Below, in pieces: positions 11,101 through 21,386 of a stretch of 64,000 nt of DNA. Location: NCBI GenBank assembly GCA_014058105.1, contig JACGCM010001798.1, positions 558,001 to 622,000 of the forward strand, read 5' to 3'. The stretch comes from Kingdonia uniflora (lineage: Eukaryota > Streptophyta > Magnoliopsida > Ranunculales > Circaeasteraceae). Numbering within the stretch: position 1 is the stretch's first letter; every line of letters starts with the position of its first letter. Both the position numbers and the translations under genes were made by a program. Below the pieces are notes generated by a model. The model was given only the letters and a program-made list of their open reading frames with translations, was not told the origin of the DNA and made no database searches.

Positions 11101-11658
11101 TAAGGAACAGTGAGGCAGTCAGTGGTAGGGAGTTTAGCGGCATCTACTAAATTATTTAAATGTCGTTGTTGTAGTATTACTGATGTGATAACTGAACATA
11201 TTTTTTGTGTGGATCATACAAGTCTGAAAGTTCGGTTTTGCCTAATGTTGTTTCTTGTTTCTGTTTGCTATAATTTTGTTAGATAATGGAGGCCATTAAA
11301 ATACAAGTGTAGCTGCTTGCTACATTTATAAAAGCACCTCTATAGCTTGTGAAATACCATATCCTAATTCAGAGATACATTAAAAAAAAAATTGTTTAAA
11401 ATTTTTGCAGCATTCTTTTGATTGTTGGGCATCGTTGGACCCTTGCGACACCATTACAGTGAATCTTAGTCAACAACGAGAACAATTACGACCCAAATAA
11501 AACAACAGAGATTACAGTGAATCTTAGTCAACAACAACCCAAATAAAACAACTGAGACATTGGGAATCATTATGAGACACGCAACATCATTTTTAGGGTT
11601 GGGACTGTAATGATTTCAAGGTTGGGGAAGCAGAATCATGCTACTACAGATGAAAGAG
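11101..11658. other. SEC14-like gene 3' UTR and spacer
   Basis: This AT-rich stretch follows the TAG at 11098-11100. I find no coding frame. Around 11450-11570 the phrase CAGTGAATCTTAGTCAACAA is repeated in direct orientation (about 11456 and 11514), a small local duplication. Confidence 0.4.
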
Positions 11659-12363
11659 CATGACATCATTAACATGGTAGATATGAATTTCTAGTGTAAA
11701 ATATCGAGATTTGTTTTAACAAATAGATTTTGTTCTTATTATTTCTTATGTCATGTAAATATTGATGTTTGTCTTGCATCATCTTTTCAGTAACTCCGTA
11801 TCCTTTTCTTCATTCAGGGCATTCGTTTTCCTCGATTTTATCAACATCATCTCAGCTTTTTTGAAAGACTTTGTTATTTACATTATTATAAAATTAAGAA
11901 AATCTACATAAGAGTTACGCTTTTAGCTTCCTCGCCTCTTATTTCTTCATATAGATTTTTTTTGGGATGCATGAAAAGTAAAGTAGGGAAAAAAAAAAAA
12001 AAAACAATTTAACTTCACATGAAAAGCAAGGAGATTTTAGTACAACATTTGCTCATATGAAATTTGTGAAGGGGTAAGTTGTTTCTGATTCACACTCTCC
12101 ATTTCAAAAGAGCATTAGAAGAGCATGATTTCACATCCCATTCAGGGTAACAATCATCTTATGGGATTAACTAATTCTTCACATACGCATCCCAAAAAAT
12201 CTATATGAAGGAATAAGATGCATGATTAATTCTCAATGTGAAGTGATTACACATAGAGTGAAAATAGTTCCTCAAATGTATTAATTCCTCCCACATCTTA
12301 ATTTTATATATATATATATGCATTCGTAACTTTTATCTGTCTTGACCTCCCTTAAGGCAAAAT
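11659..12363. repeat. Dispersed 0.7-kb repeat, copy A, with internal inverted repeats
   Basis: This stretch aligns in direct orientation with 54392-55124, sharing both ends (CATGACATCATTAACATGG at the left, CCTCCCTTAAGGCAAAAT at the right) and long internal blocks such as CTTTTCAGTAACTCCGTATC. Inside lies an inverted repeat: 11938-11970 (CTTATTTCTTCATATAGATT start) pairs with 12187-12217 apart from two extra T. It may be a non-autonomous element nested in a larger repeat. It has no coding capacity. Confidence 0.75.
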
Positions 12364-13010
12364 TGTTGGAAAATACAATATGATTTGTTTTTCGTTTAAG
12401 TTTGAATGGTGGAACTAAGTGGTTTTAGTCCCACATTGGATATGAGGGAATCACAACTCTCCTATATAAGTAAATCAAACACTTACTGAGATGGAGAACC
12501 TGTTATGTTTGTGGGCCCTAAGGGAAATGACTTTAAGAAGTTCACAGGGAGTTGTTATGTTTGTGGCAAACCAGGGCACAAGTCAATGGAATGTCGCAAG
12601 CGTAAAAGCGGACCAGAAAGTGGCAAAGGCACTCAAGCAAACATTGCTGAGATGGAGAACCTGTGTGCAGTGATCTCCGAAATCAACGTGGCAAGCGATT
12701 CCAGAGGATGGTTTGTGGACACAGGGGCCACACGTCATATATGCTATGACAAGAGTTTATTTACTACCTACAATAAGACTGAACATGAAGAGAAAGTGTT
12801 CATGGGCAACGTTTCGACGTCAAGGGTCGAAAGAAAAGGGAAAGTAGTTCTGAAATTCACATCTGAAAAAGAAGTTACTTTGAATGAAGTGCTGCATGTG
12901 CATGATATATCTGCAAGAACCTTGTTTCCAGAGCATTGCTGATCAAGAATGGATTCAAGTTAGTGTTTGAGTCAAACAGATGTATCATGACTAAGGGAAT
13001 TGCGAGAACG
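12364..13010 (+). mobile_element. Copia fragment A: LTR promoter joined to gag zinc knuckle and protease
   Basis: It begins with TGTTGG at 12364, as copia LTRs do, and contains a USE/TATA-like promoter. Only about 120 bp later it runs into an internal coding fragment: the zinc knuckle CYVCGKPGHKSMEC near 12555 and the aspartic protease core WFVDTGATRHICYDK near 12710. A frameshift near 12920 moves the frame to SRALLIKNGFKLVFESN. A 17-bp repeat TGAGATGGAGAACCTGT lies at about 12487 and 12649 and GTTATGTTTGTGG is also doubled, so the LTR-to-gag junction looks like a template switch or deletion. The fragment ends abruptly at the LTR remnant of copia B. Confidence 0.8.
12428..12470 (+). promoter_or_regulatory. 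USE-like GTCCCACATTG and TATATAAG pair in a copia LTR
   Basis: GTCCCACATTG (12428-12438) differs at one position from the plant snRNA upstream sequence element RTCCCACATCG. TATATAAG starts at 12463, leaving a 24-bp gap. In plant snRNA genes a gap of about 23-26 bp is characteristic of Pol III (U6-type) promoters, and about 10 bp more of Pol II ones. The pair may simply be the LTR's own Pol II promoter. Confidence 0.5.
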
Positions 13011-13349
13011 TAGAATTGATTGCGAGGAGTTCAATTAGAAGAGAGGGAACCACCGGATGTGCTTATCGAGTCTGTAAGTAATTGAATTCTTGTAATTTTG
13101 TTTTAATTTTGGATTGTTTAGCTGTCGGGCGATTCCGTAGCGACTTATGGGTTTTTCTTCTGAGAAAGATTTTCTACAGAGTTAAAATTGCTTGTTCTTG
13201 TGCTCGATTAACTTTTGCTTATTATCACTAGAACATTGGACCAACTTGAATTAGGCTAGGGTTAGATCGTTAATTCAAAGTTTTTTGGACCTATTGATTT
13301 TAATCTAAATTAACCGAAATTGGTTAGTCTTAAGTAATTACAAATTTCA
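13011..13349 (+). repeat. 5' LTR remnant of copia B
   Basis: This stretch matches 34422-34764 in direct orientation over its whole length and ends in AAATTTCA just as the 3' LTR does. Homology stops exactly at this CA: here it is followed by AT plus the primer site, at the other end by unrelated flank. The first part of the LTR is missing, cut at the junction with copia fragment A. Confidence 0.85.
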
Positions 13350-13351
13350 AT

Positions 13352-13363
13352 TGGTATCAGAGC
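13352..13363 (+). promoter_or_regulatory. Primer-binding site TGGTATCAGAGC (tRNA-iMet)
   Basis: An exact copy of the 12-nt complement to the 3' end of initiator-Met tRNA used by most plant copia elements lies two bases after the LTR end. It fixes the LTR border and the element's orientation. Confidence 0.93.
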
Positions 13364-13422
13364 GGTCACACTTTGAGGATTAAAAACCTGAGTGTAGATC
13401 CTGACTTGATTGCTTGAGAACA

Positions 13423-15045
13423 ATGGATTCTAAGAAGTTTAGAGGTCCTGCAAATCGTCCTCCACTCTTAGATGACAAAGATTATCCATACTGGAAAATC
13501 CAAATGGTTGTATTCTTACAATCAATCGGGGAAGATGTATGGATTGCCATTGAGGAAGGATGAAAGCAACTTACCGTGATGCAAGGTGCACCAGGTAGTA
13601 CTATAGAGGTCCTTAAGCATAGAAACCAATGGTCAAAGGAAGAAAATGATAATGTCGGTTATAACTCTAAAGGCCGCAATGCTATTTTTATGGCTGTGAG
13701 TCAAAGTGAGTTTCAACATATTTTTATTTGTACCACATCGAAAGAAGTTTAGGACATTTCAGTTCGAACTTATAAAGGTGATGATACAGTTAAAGAAAGT
13801 AAGCTACAAATGCTCACTTTACAATTTGAGAATATTCGAATGAGTGAAAATAAACCTTTTGATGAATTCTATGCGAGACTAAGCGATATTTCAAATACTA
13901 GTACCACATTAGGAGCAGCTTATTCCAATGTCCAAATTATTTACAAAAGTTCTAAGATTTCTTCATAAAAGCTTTAGATCCAGACGTGATACTATCGAGG
14001 AAGCTCAGGATCTTAAGAAAATGAAACTAGATACATTAGCTGGAAAGTTTCAAACTTTTGAACTCGAGATGAAAATGGAAAACCCTGAGAAGAGAAAGAG
14101 TGTTGTTTTTAAATCTTCATCTTACTCTTCTTCTTCTAAGGGTACCAAAGAAGTTGACATCTCATGCGATTCAGATAATGATGATGGGTCCGATATGGAT
14201 TCATAGATTGCCTCTATAAGAAACCAGCTTAAAAACCTTATGAAAAAATGTTAATTTCAAAAACAAGGGTAATCAGTGAATTATAAGTCGTGAACTTATG
14301 ATCAACTTAAATCGAATAACCAGCAGACCAACTCGAACACTAACCAAAGTCAAGTTGAATGTTATAAGTATCACAAGTTTGGTCATTATGCTCACAGTTG
14401 TCCCAATAAGAAATCTGGAACTAATCATAAAACTATGAACATTAGTGTTACTTGGGATGATAGTGATGATGAAAATAATAATAATGATGATCATCCCTAA
14501 GTAGTTGAGAATGAACAATATTGCGCATATCCTGCTTTTCTAAATTGTAGTAATGATAACTCTGACGCTTTCAAACTTGAGAATTCTATTAAAAATCAAA
14601 GTGATCATGGAAAAAATAAGTTTGAGGACCTAAATCTTGAAGATTTGTATGTTCAGACTTTTACGAAGTGTATTAAACTTGGTAAACTTAACAAAGTCTT
14701 AAAAGACCAAGTTAATACACTAACGCATGAACTTCAAGAAAAAGCTGAGAATACAAGTTACGAGATATAAATGCTTGAAGATGAGGAACAAGGCCTCCAT
14801 GACAAGGTTATGATTTTAGATAAATAAGTTTATGATGCGAAGTAGAAAATGAAATCAACTTTGGACTAACTATATACGACTAAACTTGATTTAGTTTTAT
14901 CTCATCAGAAACTTGAAATTTTTTTCATTGAGCAAAAAATATTGATAAGATATTATGTATGGGAAAAATAGATACTAATAAAAGGATTCTAGGATATGAG
15001 GAACATCTCTTTAATGCCAAGACTCATCAAGTCATGAAATTCGTC
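13423..15045 (+). pseudogene. gag pseudogene of copia B
   Basis: The start is MDSKKFRGPANRPPLLDDKD at 13423, followed by YPYWKIQMVVFLQSIGEDVW, a classical copia gag start. The first nonsense codon is TGA at 13561 in place of the usual Trp of EEGW. Further stops and frameshifts follow. Later blocks are FENIRMSENKPFDEFYARLS, the open stretch 13928-14206 (EEAQDLKKMKLDTLAGKFQ), and a zinc-knuckle-like VECYKYHKFGHYAHSCPNKK near 14355. It is a decayed nucleocapsid gene; no product is expected. Copia C interrupts it at 15050. Confidence 0.85.
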
Positions 15046-15050
15046 AAAGC

Positions 15051-15673
15051 TGTTAAGAATCGAGGTAGCTACTCTTTCTTCCCTTACAAGAACGATATGC
15101 AAAAATTGCCAACTCAAGTAGTAAATCAATAAGAAAAATATAAAGGACACAAAGATTTTCCCGGAGGAGGGAAGTAGAAAACCCTTGCGGATGAAAAGCC
15201 ACTCCCCATGAACAATTCACTATGATATCAAATGGGTTACAATGATCTCTCAAGCTTCTTAAGCTTTAATAAAGTTTTTTTCAAACCCTAAGCTTCTCTC
15301 TAGAATTAAACTCACAAAAGACGGCTAACAAAATAACCTAAGTCCCATTCATATAGTAGGGAACAAAAAATACAAGAAGAACGGATCTCGAGGCAAACCA
15401 ACGACTCAGATAAACATCTAAAGCAAACCTACGCCAAGCTCATTCGAACGACTCCAAGCTCGTTCAAGCGACTTTACGATAATTGGTCTTCAGCCCTAAA
15501 AACATAACATCTCGTTCGAACGACATCCAAGCTCGTTCGAACGAGATTGACTCCTGGGCCAAAATTCCAGTGAGTAGGAAAAAGGTCGTTCGAACAACTT
15601 TCTTTTTCGTTCGAACGACTTCGACAATTTCCTGATATCTTCGACAATCTTTAGTTCTAGTTCACACCCAACA
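15051..15673 (-). repeat. 3' LTR of copia C (left)
   Basis: TG...CA bordered. It contains several GTTCGAAC palindromes between about 15420 and 15640. It has one fewer of these units than the right LTR, which partly explains 623 against 640 bp. Confidence 0.9.
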
Positions 15674-15686
15674 ATCTCCCACTTGA
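15674..15686 (-). promoter_or_regulatory. Polypurine tract of copia C
   Basis: On the minus strand AAGTGGGAGAT lies directly before the left LTR, the expected plus-strand priming site. It confirms minus-strand orientation. Confidence 0.8.
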
Positions 15687-15788
15687 AATTGAATCCCGTA
15701 ACCCATCTCTAGATCTCCAAATGAATTGCTCGCACTACCCAAACTTTCAATCTTGAAGACCCACAAAAGTTGTACATGTCGCCAACTT

Positions 15789-17073
15789 CTAAAATGTCAC
15801 CACCTTCGTAAACATATTGGCCGGATTTACATCAGTGTGAATCTTCACAAGCTTCAGCACACCGTCCTCGAGGAGCGAGCGAATATCAATATGCTTGGTC
15901 CTTGAGTGAAAAGCTAATTTTTTTGCTAAGTGTATAATACTTTGACTATCACTATACAACTTAGGAGAGAATTGTTCTCTACCAAACTCTTTCATCAACC
16001 CTTTGAGCCAAACCATATCTTTGTACGCTTCTGTAGCTGCAACATATTCCGCCTCCGTCATTGACAAAGCTACAATCTTCTGTAGCCTAGAAATCCATGT
16101 AACTACACTGTTTCCCAATGTAAAAACAAAACCACTAGTGCTCTTCATCCTATCCATGTCACCCGCCATATCAGAATCAACAAAACCATGTAAGCATATC
16201 TGAGAACGCCCATAACATAATGCCATATCTTGAGTCCCCTTTAGATATCTCCGTATCCATTTTACTCCAATGCTCATTGCCTGGATTTCTCATATACCTA
16301 CTAACAACTCCCACTGCTTGGACAATATCTGGTCTTGTACAAATTATAGCGTACATTAGGCTACCAACTGCGGATTGATAAGGAACCTTCCATATCTTAT
16401 CGCGATCCTTCTGCGTCTTCAGACAACAATCCTTTGATAATTTGAAGTGACCTCCTAATGGTGTAGTAACAACTTTAGAACCATCCATATTGAACCGCTT
16501 TAGTACTTTGCCGATGTACTCATCTTGAGACAACTTCAATTCTCGCTGCTTTCTGTCCTTTGTAACACGCATACCAAGAACTTGTTTCGCCGTACCCAAG
16601 TCCTTCATAGATAACTCCTGGGATAATAGTTCCTTCAATTTAGCTATCTCTCCCATGTTGGCACTTGCTACCAACATATCATCTATATATAGAAGTAGAA
16701 TAATATACGAGTTCCCTGCATTCTTAATAAAACAACAGTAATCCACATTGCTCTTCGAATAGCCATTTATGGACATAAACTATTCGAACTTCAAATACCA
16801 CTGTCTCGGCGCTTGTTTTAAACCGTATAAGCTCTTCACGAGCCTACACATAAGATCTTCTTTCCCATTAACCGAATACCCTTCTGGCTGCTTCATATAA
16901 ATTTCTTCATCAAGGTTACCGTGAAGAAATGCTGTCTTGACATCAAGTTGTTCAAGATGCAAATCTTCAACAACAACTATATTCATCACAACCCGAATAG
17001 TAAACATCTTCACAATAGGAGCAAAAATCTCACTAAAATCAGCACCTTCTTTATGCTGAAAGCCCTTCACCAC
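15789..17073 (-). pseudogene. Reverse transcriptase and RNase H of copia C
   Basis: The RT region (17073-16177) reads VKGFQHKEGADFSEIFAPIVK, LDVKTAFLHGNLDEEIYMKQPEGY, SLYGLKQAPRQWY and the active-site box LLLYIDDMLVAS, so the catalytic Asp pair is kept. A stop separates 16780 from 16776. RNase H (16277-15789) reads HGFVDSDMAGDMD, MTEAEYVAATEA and KHIDIR, with its acidic residues visible. The RT and RNase H frames overlap out of phase near 16180-16277, a frameshift. The element once encoded a normal copia polymerase but cannot make it now. Confidence 0.9.
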
Positions 17074-17225
17074 AAGTCTGGCCTTGAATCTCCTTGAGCC
17101 GTCAGATTCCTACTTTAGTCTGTATACCCACTTGTTGTGCAATGATCTCTTCCCTTTCGGTAACCAAACTAAATCCCAAGTTCGATTAACTGTAATGACT
17201 GCATCTCATCATCCATAGCAAGCTC

Positions 17226-18404
17226 TCACTTGCTCTTGGCTTCCACATCTAAAGCCTCATTGTAACTTTTTGGTTCACCACCATCTATAAGTAACAAGTG
17301 ATTTAAGGAGTTAATGTACCTTGCCGAAATTCTTGCAACTCTCGGCTTCTTTCGAAGTGCTATTAGAATGTCTAGATCATTAGGTTCCTCATTTTGACCT
17401 TGTACAACGGGCTCAATAACGACTTCTTCATCATCCTCTCGAGAGGGTTCATCATCTTCAATGTCGACACTTTCTGCTACTTCACCTTGAATCCTTTCCA
17501 CAGGTACTTTGAAGTATTTATATAAGACTTCCTCATTGAATGTAACATTATGGCTCCGAATAACTTTCTGATTCTTCGCATCCCTAAACCGGTATCCAAA
17601 CTCATCACCACCGTATCTAATGAATATGCACTTCACCGACTTTGCATCTAACTTGGTCCTTGTATCTGAATTATCAAGCACATATGTGGTACAACCAAAA
17701 ATACGCAAGTGATTAAGGTTTACCTCTTTACTAGTCCATGTTTCTTCAGGAAGTCCAAAATCTAAAGCCGTTGAAGGCCCTTTATTAATCAAGTGCGTCG
17801 CCGTACTAACCACATCCGCCCATAAACACTTTGGCAATCCAGCATTGAGTTTTATACTCCTCGTTCTTTCGTTTATTGTTCGGTTCATGCGTTCTGCAAC
17901 ACCATTTTGTTGCGGTGTTCCGAGAATAGTCTTTTGTCTCCTAATCCCGTTTGATGTACAAAAGTCTTCAAACTCGTCACTACAGTATTCGTCCCCGTTA
18001 TCTGGCCTGAGACACTTTAGCTTCAAACCGGTTTCATTTTCAACTAGAGCCCTCAACCTCTTAAATTTATCGAAAACATCCGACTTGTACTTCACGAAGT
18101 AGACCCACAGTTTACGAGTAGTATCATCGATAAAAGTAATGTAGTAATGAGAACCACCAAGTGAAGACACCTTGGTTGGACCCCAAACATCCGTGTGTAC
18201 AAGATCTAGCTTTCCGGGATTCTTTGATCTTCCAGATAATTTGAAATTGACTTTCTTCTGTTTCGCAAGAATATGCTCTTTACAAAACTTGAGATCAACC
18301 TCAGCAAGACTCTCTAGCTTTCCCTTTGTTACCATTATCTTCGTCCCCTTTTTACTCATGTCGTTTCTGCCACGCACTTGTATCAATCCCCAGAGTGGTC
18401 GCAC
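17226..18404 (-). CDS. Integrase of copia C, open frame of 392 codons
   Basis: The rve core shows the DD35E residues in context: LDLVHTDVWGP, LRPDNGDEYCSDEFEDFC and QQNGVAERMNRTI. It is followed by the GKR-type region LDAKSVKCIFIRYGGDEFGYR typical of copia integrase. The zinc-binding N-terminus, just upstream near 18400, is degenerate and cut by a stop. The remaining frame is uninterrupted for nearly 1.2 kb, the best preserved part of the element, but it has no start of its own because it is a slice of the polyprotein. Confidence 0.88.
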   Translation of the reverse strand: MRPLWGLIQVRGRNDMSKKGTKIMVTKGKLESLAEVDLKFCKEHILAKQKKVNFKLSGRSKNPGKLDLVHTDVWGPTKVSSLGGSHYYITFIDDTTRKLWVYFVKYKSDVFDKFKRLRALVENETGLKLKCLRPDNGDEYCSDEFEDFCTSNGIRRQKTILGTPQQNGVAERMNRTINERTRSIKLNAGLPKCLWADVVSTATHLINKGPSTALDFGLPEETWTSKEVNLNHLRIFGCTTYVLDNSDTRTKLDAKSVKCIFIRYGGDEFGYRFRDAKNQKVIRSHNVTFNEEVLYKYFKVPVERIQGEVAESVDIEDDEPSREDDEEVVIEPVVQGQNEEPNDLDILIALRKKPRVARISARYINSLNHLLLIDGGEPKSYNEALDVEAKSK

Positions 18405-19613
18405 AAATAGTAGAAATTGTACTTTGCATTATATACAATATTCCTTGTCGCAAGCCTCGAGCTACCAACATAGCTCCCTTTATAACCTTCCAGAAGATTG
18501 TACCAAAGGTACTCACATATCCGGCATCATCCGCCAATTTGCTAACCGATATAAGGTTGCGCCCCAATTTTGGTACAAGTCACATATTCTGTAAAACCAA
18601 TGTTCCCCCTAAAGGTAACAACAACCTAACATTTCCTTTTCTAGTAATATTACGTGCACTCTTATCTGCAAGAAAGACCGTACCGAAGTCGCCTTTAACA
18701 ATATTAGTTAGAAAACCTACGTTCGCAGTAGCATGGAAGGAAGCGCCCGAATCAACATTCTAAGATTTATTAACATTGTCACAGGATAGTAGTAGAGCCT
18801 CGTCAGAATAAACCTCCTCAGTAAGGTTCATTGTATATTTCTCTTCATCATCAATCTTCTAAGAAGAAGAAGAGTTACAATCTCGCCTAAAGTGACCCTT
18901 CTTTCCACAAGTCCAACACGCACCAGGCGGCTTAAACTTTTCTCTTAACTGTGATCGACCCCTTCCAAATTTTGGCCTTTTTCTGTAAGACCTCCCTCTT
19001 TCCTCGACGTTCAACATACTGCCGTTTGAACTAATCGGTTAATATGTTTTACGCCTATTATCTTCACTCATAATCAACAAGACTATAATGTCAAATTTGA
19101 TGTCTTCCTTCCCCGATGAGTTGCTCACAGCTATAATGAACCCTTCCCAGCTCTCAGGCATCTGCCCTAATTGAGCCCACGCTCTCACCTCCTTGGTGAA
19201 AGTAATTTTAACAGATTCTACTTGAGCATGTATGGTATTGAACTCACTGATATGAGCTTGTACACTACCATTATCCTTCATCTTTAAAGTAAACAAGCGC
19301 CATAAAAGGTGTACCTTGTTTGCCCCAGACAGTTCCGAGTACATAGCGGACAAACTCTCCATCAAACCCTTCATCGTCGTAACTTTGGAAATCATGTATA
19401 AAATTTGAGATGACAACGCTAACCTAACGGTTCTAAGTACTTTGCGATCCAATCACACCCACTTAGCAGGTATTCTACTGGAATCATCTTAACTCCACCT
19501 AGTGGTAGATCAAGATCCTTCTGATAGAGGTAATCTTTTATCTGCATCTTCCATACTCCAAAGTTTGATCTATTAAACTTTGTGATCTTCAACTTCTCCT
19601 GATCGACTATCAC
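18405..19613 (-). pseudogene. gag and protease of copia C
   Basis: Gag starts at 19613 with VDQEKLKITKFNRSNFGVWK, followed in another frame (19452-19039) by ALSSQILYMISKVTTMKGLM, VHLLWRLFTLKMKDNGSVQA and GQMPESWEGFIIAVSN. A CCHC knuckle CWTCGKKGHFRRDC is read near 18925-18880, and a protease DSGASFHATANVGFL near 18760-18710. Stops and frame changes between these blocks show that the reading frame is lost. Confidence 0.87.
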
Positions 19614-19677
19614 TCTTTACTGAATTCCTGGAAAACCAATTTCCTGAAAATTGATCCAGATATGTTAGGTGTGTTTG

Positions 19678-19690
19678 GGCTCTGACACCA
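19678..19690 (-). promoter_or_regulatory. Primer-binding site of copia C
   Basis: Minus strand TGGTGTCAGAGC, two bases inside the right LTR, differs by one base from the iMet primer site TGGTATCAGAGC. Confidence 0.85.
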
Positions 19691-19692
19691 AT

Positions 19693-20332
19693 TGTTAAGA
19701 ATTGAGGTAGCTACTCTATCTTCCCTTACAAGAACGATACGCGGAAATCGCCAACTCAAGTAGTAAATCAACAAGAACAATATAAAGGACACGAAGATTT
19801 TTCTGGGGGAGGGAAGTGGAAACCCTTGCAGATGAAAAACTACTCCCTACGAATAATTCACTATGATATCATATAGGTTACAATGATCTCTCAAGCTTCT
19901 CAAGATTTAATGGAGTTTCTTATAACCCTAGGCTTCTCTCTAGAATTAAACTCACAAAAATGGCTAACAAAATAACCTAAGTCCCCTTTATATAGTAGGG
20001 AACAAAAAATACAAGTAGAACAAATCTCGAGGCAACCAACGACTAGGATAAACATCTAAAGCAAACCTTTGCTAAGCTCGTTCGAGCGACTCTAAGCTCA
20101 TTAGAGCGACTTTGCGATAATTGGTCTTCAGCTTTAGAAACATAACATCTCGTTCAAACAACATCCAAGCTCGTTTGAACGAGATTGAGTCATGGGCCAA
20201 AATTCCAGTGAGTAGGAAAAAGGTCGTTCGAACGACTTTGAAGCTCGTTCGAACGACTTTCTTCTTCGTTCGAACGACTTTGACAATTTTCTGATATCTT
20301 CGACAATCTTCAGTTCGAGTTTACACCCAACA
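19693..20332 (-). repeat. 5' LTR of copia C (right)
   Basis: TG...CA bordered, aligned to the left LTR along its length. It has an extra GTTCGAACGACTTTGAAGCTC-type unit near 20240 compared with the left LTR, showing that the palindrome array changes copy number within one element. Confidence 0.9.
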
Positions 20333-20337
20333 AAAGC

Positions 20338-20852
20338 AATTGCTACTACATCATTGCCCAAACATAATATAATATCCTCCACTCATAATCAAGCTAAAAG
20401 GTTCTCATACTCTCAAATATATTATTGTGAAATACATGTCGAAAGGGTCATATTACGTCTTATTGTAGATTTGTTGGATCCTATTAACCATATGCTCGAC
20501 CATTCTATAGGCAAAGATATAACTCAAATGTGATTTATACTAATGTGAAAAGTGAGAATGTAAGTAGGTGGTTTTCTTAAGAAATATTACCTCAAAAGGT
20601 TAGTCTGGCTGTTTGGGTCTAAAAGGATGACTTGTCGCCACAAATAAGGTAATAAATCTAAACTGAGACGGGTTATCAGTATGCTCCAATGATTAGGTAC
20701 ATTTCTTACCCTGTCTCAGTTTAATTATTTTTTATTATTTTTATTATTTTTAGGACAGTAGGGTATTGTTTTGATTTTATTTGTACTTTGCACTTTGGAA
20801 ACTTTTGTATGTGGAATATTCTTGCTAAACTTGGACTGTACTTTGGTGTTAT
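20338..20852 (+). pseudogene. Copia B internal region resumed after copia C
   Basis: The sequence follows on directly from the gag interrupted at 15050. A degenerate zinc-knuckle-like stretch (YYCEIHVERVILRLIVDLLD, about 20415-20480) and AVWV*KDDLSP near 20605-20640 are what one expects downstream of gag in SIRE-like copia. At 20658-20723 a hairpin is formed by AAACTGAGACGGG and CCCTGTCTCAGTTT. The stretch ends at gypsy D. Confidence 0.55.
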
Positions 20853-21324
20853 TGTAGTAGCATATTTCCCAGATTCGATAAGGAGAAGCTAACAGAATTA
20901 GTCGAAGATATTTTGTCATTCTAGAAGATTTCACATTTACGACTACAGAGCTCGACCCACTACAGTAGCAGTTACACTTGGTCAAATAGTACCGTTGCAG
21001 GAAGATCCGCGAAGTTTGCCCTCTGCCCACCAAAATAGGAAACTATTTATTTTTGAAATTGCCTTCATCTACTATAAATACAGGTAGAGAATATGTTAAT
21101 CCGATCCACAACTCTATCATTTTTACATAATTACACGTTCTTACTGTTTACCAATTGTAATAACTAACACCTATTGGATTTTATACCTAAATCCTCCTCG
21201 AGGTCGTAGTTTTTCTCAGGTTTTACTGTGTTTTCACGGAAAATCTAGCGTGTTCAAGCTTACAATTATAATTTCCTTACTAAAGTATTGACAAAGTTTA
21301 CCTTTCGGAAAACACGCCATTACA
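20853..21324 (+). repeat. 5' LTR of gypsy D
   Basis: It begins TGTAGTAGCATATTTCCCAG and ends CCATTACA. A TATA-like CTATAAATAC lies near 21070. Alignment with 31489-31961 holds throughout with scattered substitutions. Confidence 0.9.
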
Positions 21325-21345
21325 ATTGGTACCGTCTGTAGGAAT
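21325..21345 (+). promoter_or_regulatory. Probable primer-binding site of gypsy D
   Basis: TTGGTACCGTCTGTAGGAA follows the LTR directly. It resembles the TGGTGCCGTCTGTGGGA sites of many plant Tat-type elements; I did not match it to a particular tRNA. Confidence 0.6.
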
Positions 21346-21386
21346 ACCACACTTTTTTTTACCAACTGTGATTCTAGGCAGTCCGA

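Larger units (their letters stand above)
15051..20332 (-). mobile_element. Copia C, structurally complete, minus strand, TSD AAAGC
   Basis: Two LTRs (15051-15673 and 19693-20332) with TGTTAAGAAT starts and CACCCAACA ends flank about 4 kb of gag-pol on the minus strand. The target duplication AAAGC is present at 15046-15050 and 20333-20337. A primer site lies next to the right LTR and a polypurine tract next to the left one. Domain order gag, protease, integrase, RT, RNase H is that of Ty1/copia. The LTRs have diverged visibly and gag and RT contain stops and frame breaks, so it is old and defective. It sits inside the gag-pol of copia B, which resumes at once on the other side. Confidence 0.93.

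Noticed and set aside
18172..18763. Plus-strand open frames over copia C
   Set aside because: They are shadows of the minus-strand integrase and protease region.
15420..20290. Heat-shock elements formed by the GTTCGAAC clusters
   Set aside because: Heat-shock elements need GAA/TTC modules separated by two bases (nGAAnnTTCn); here TTC and GAA are directly joined.
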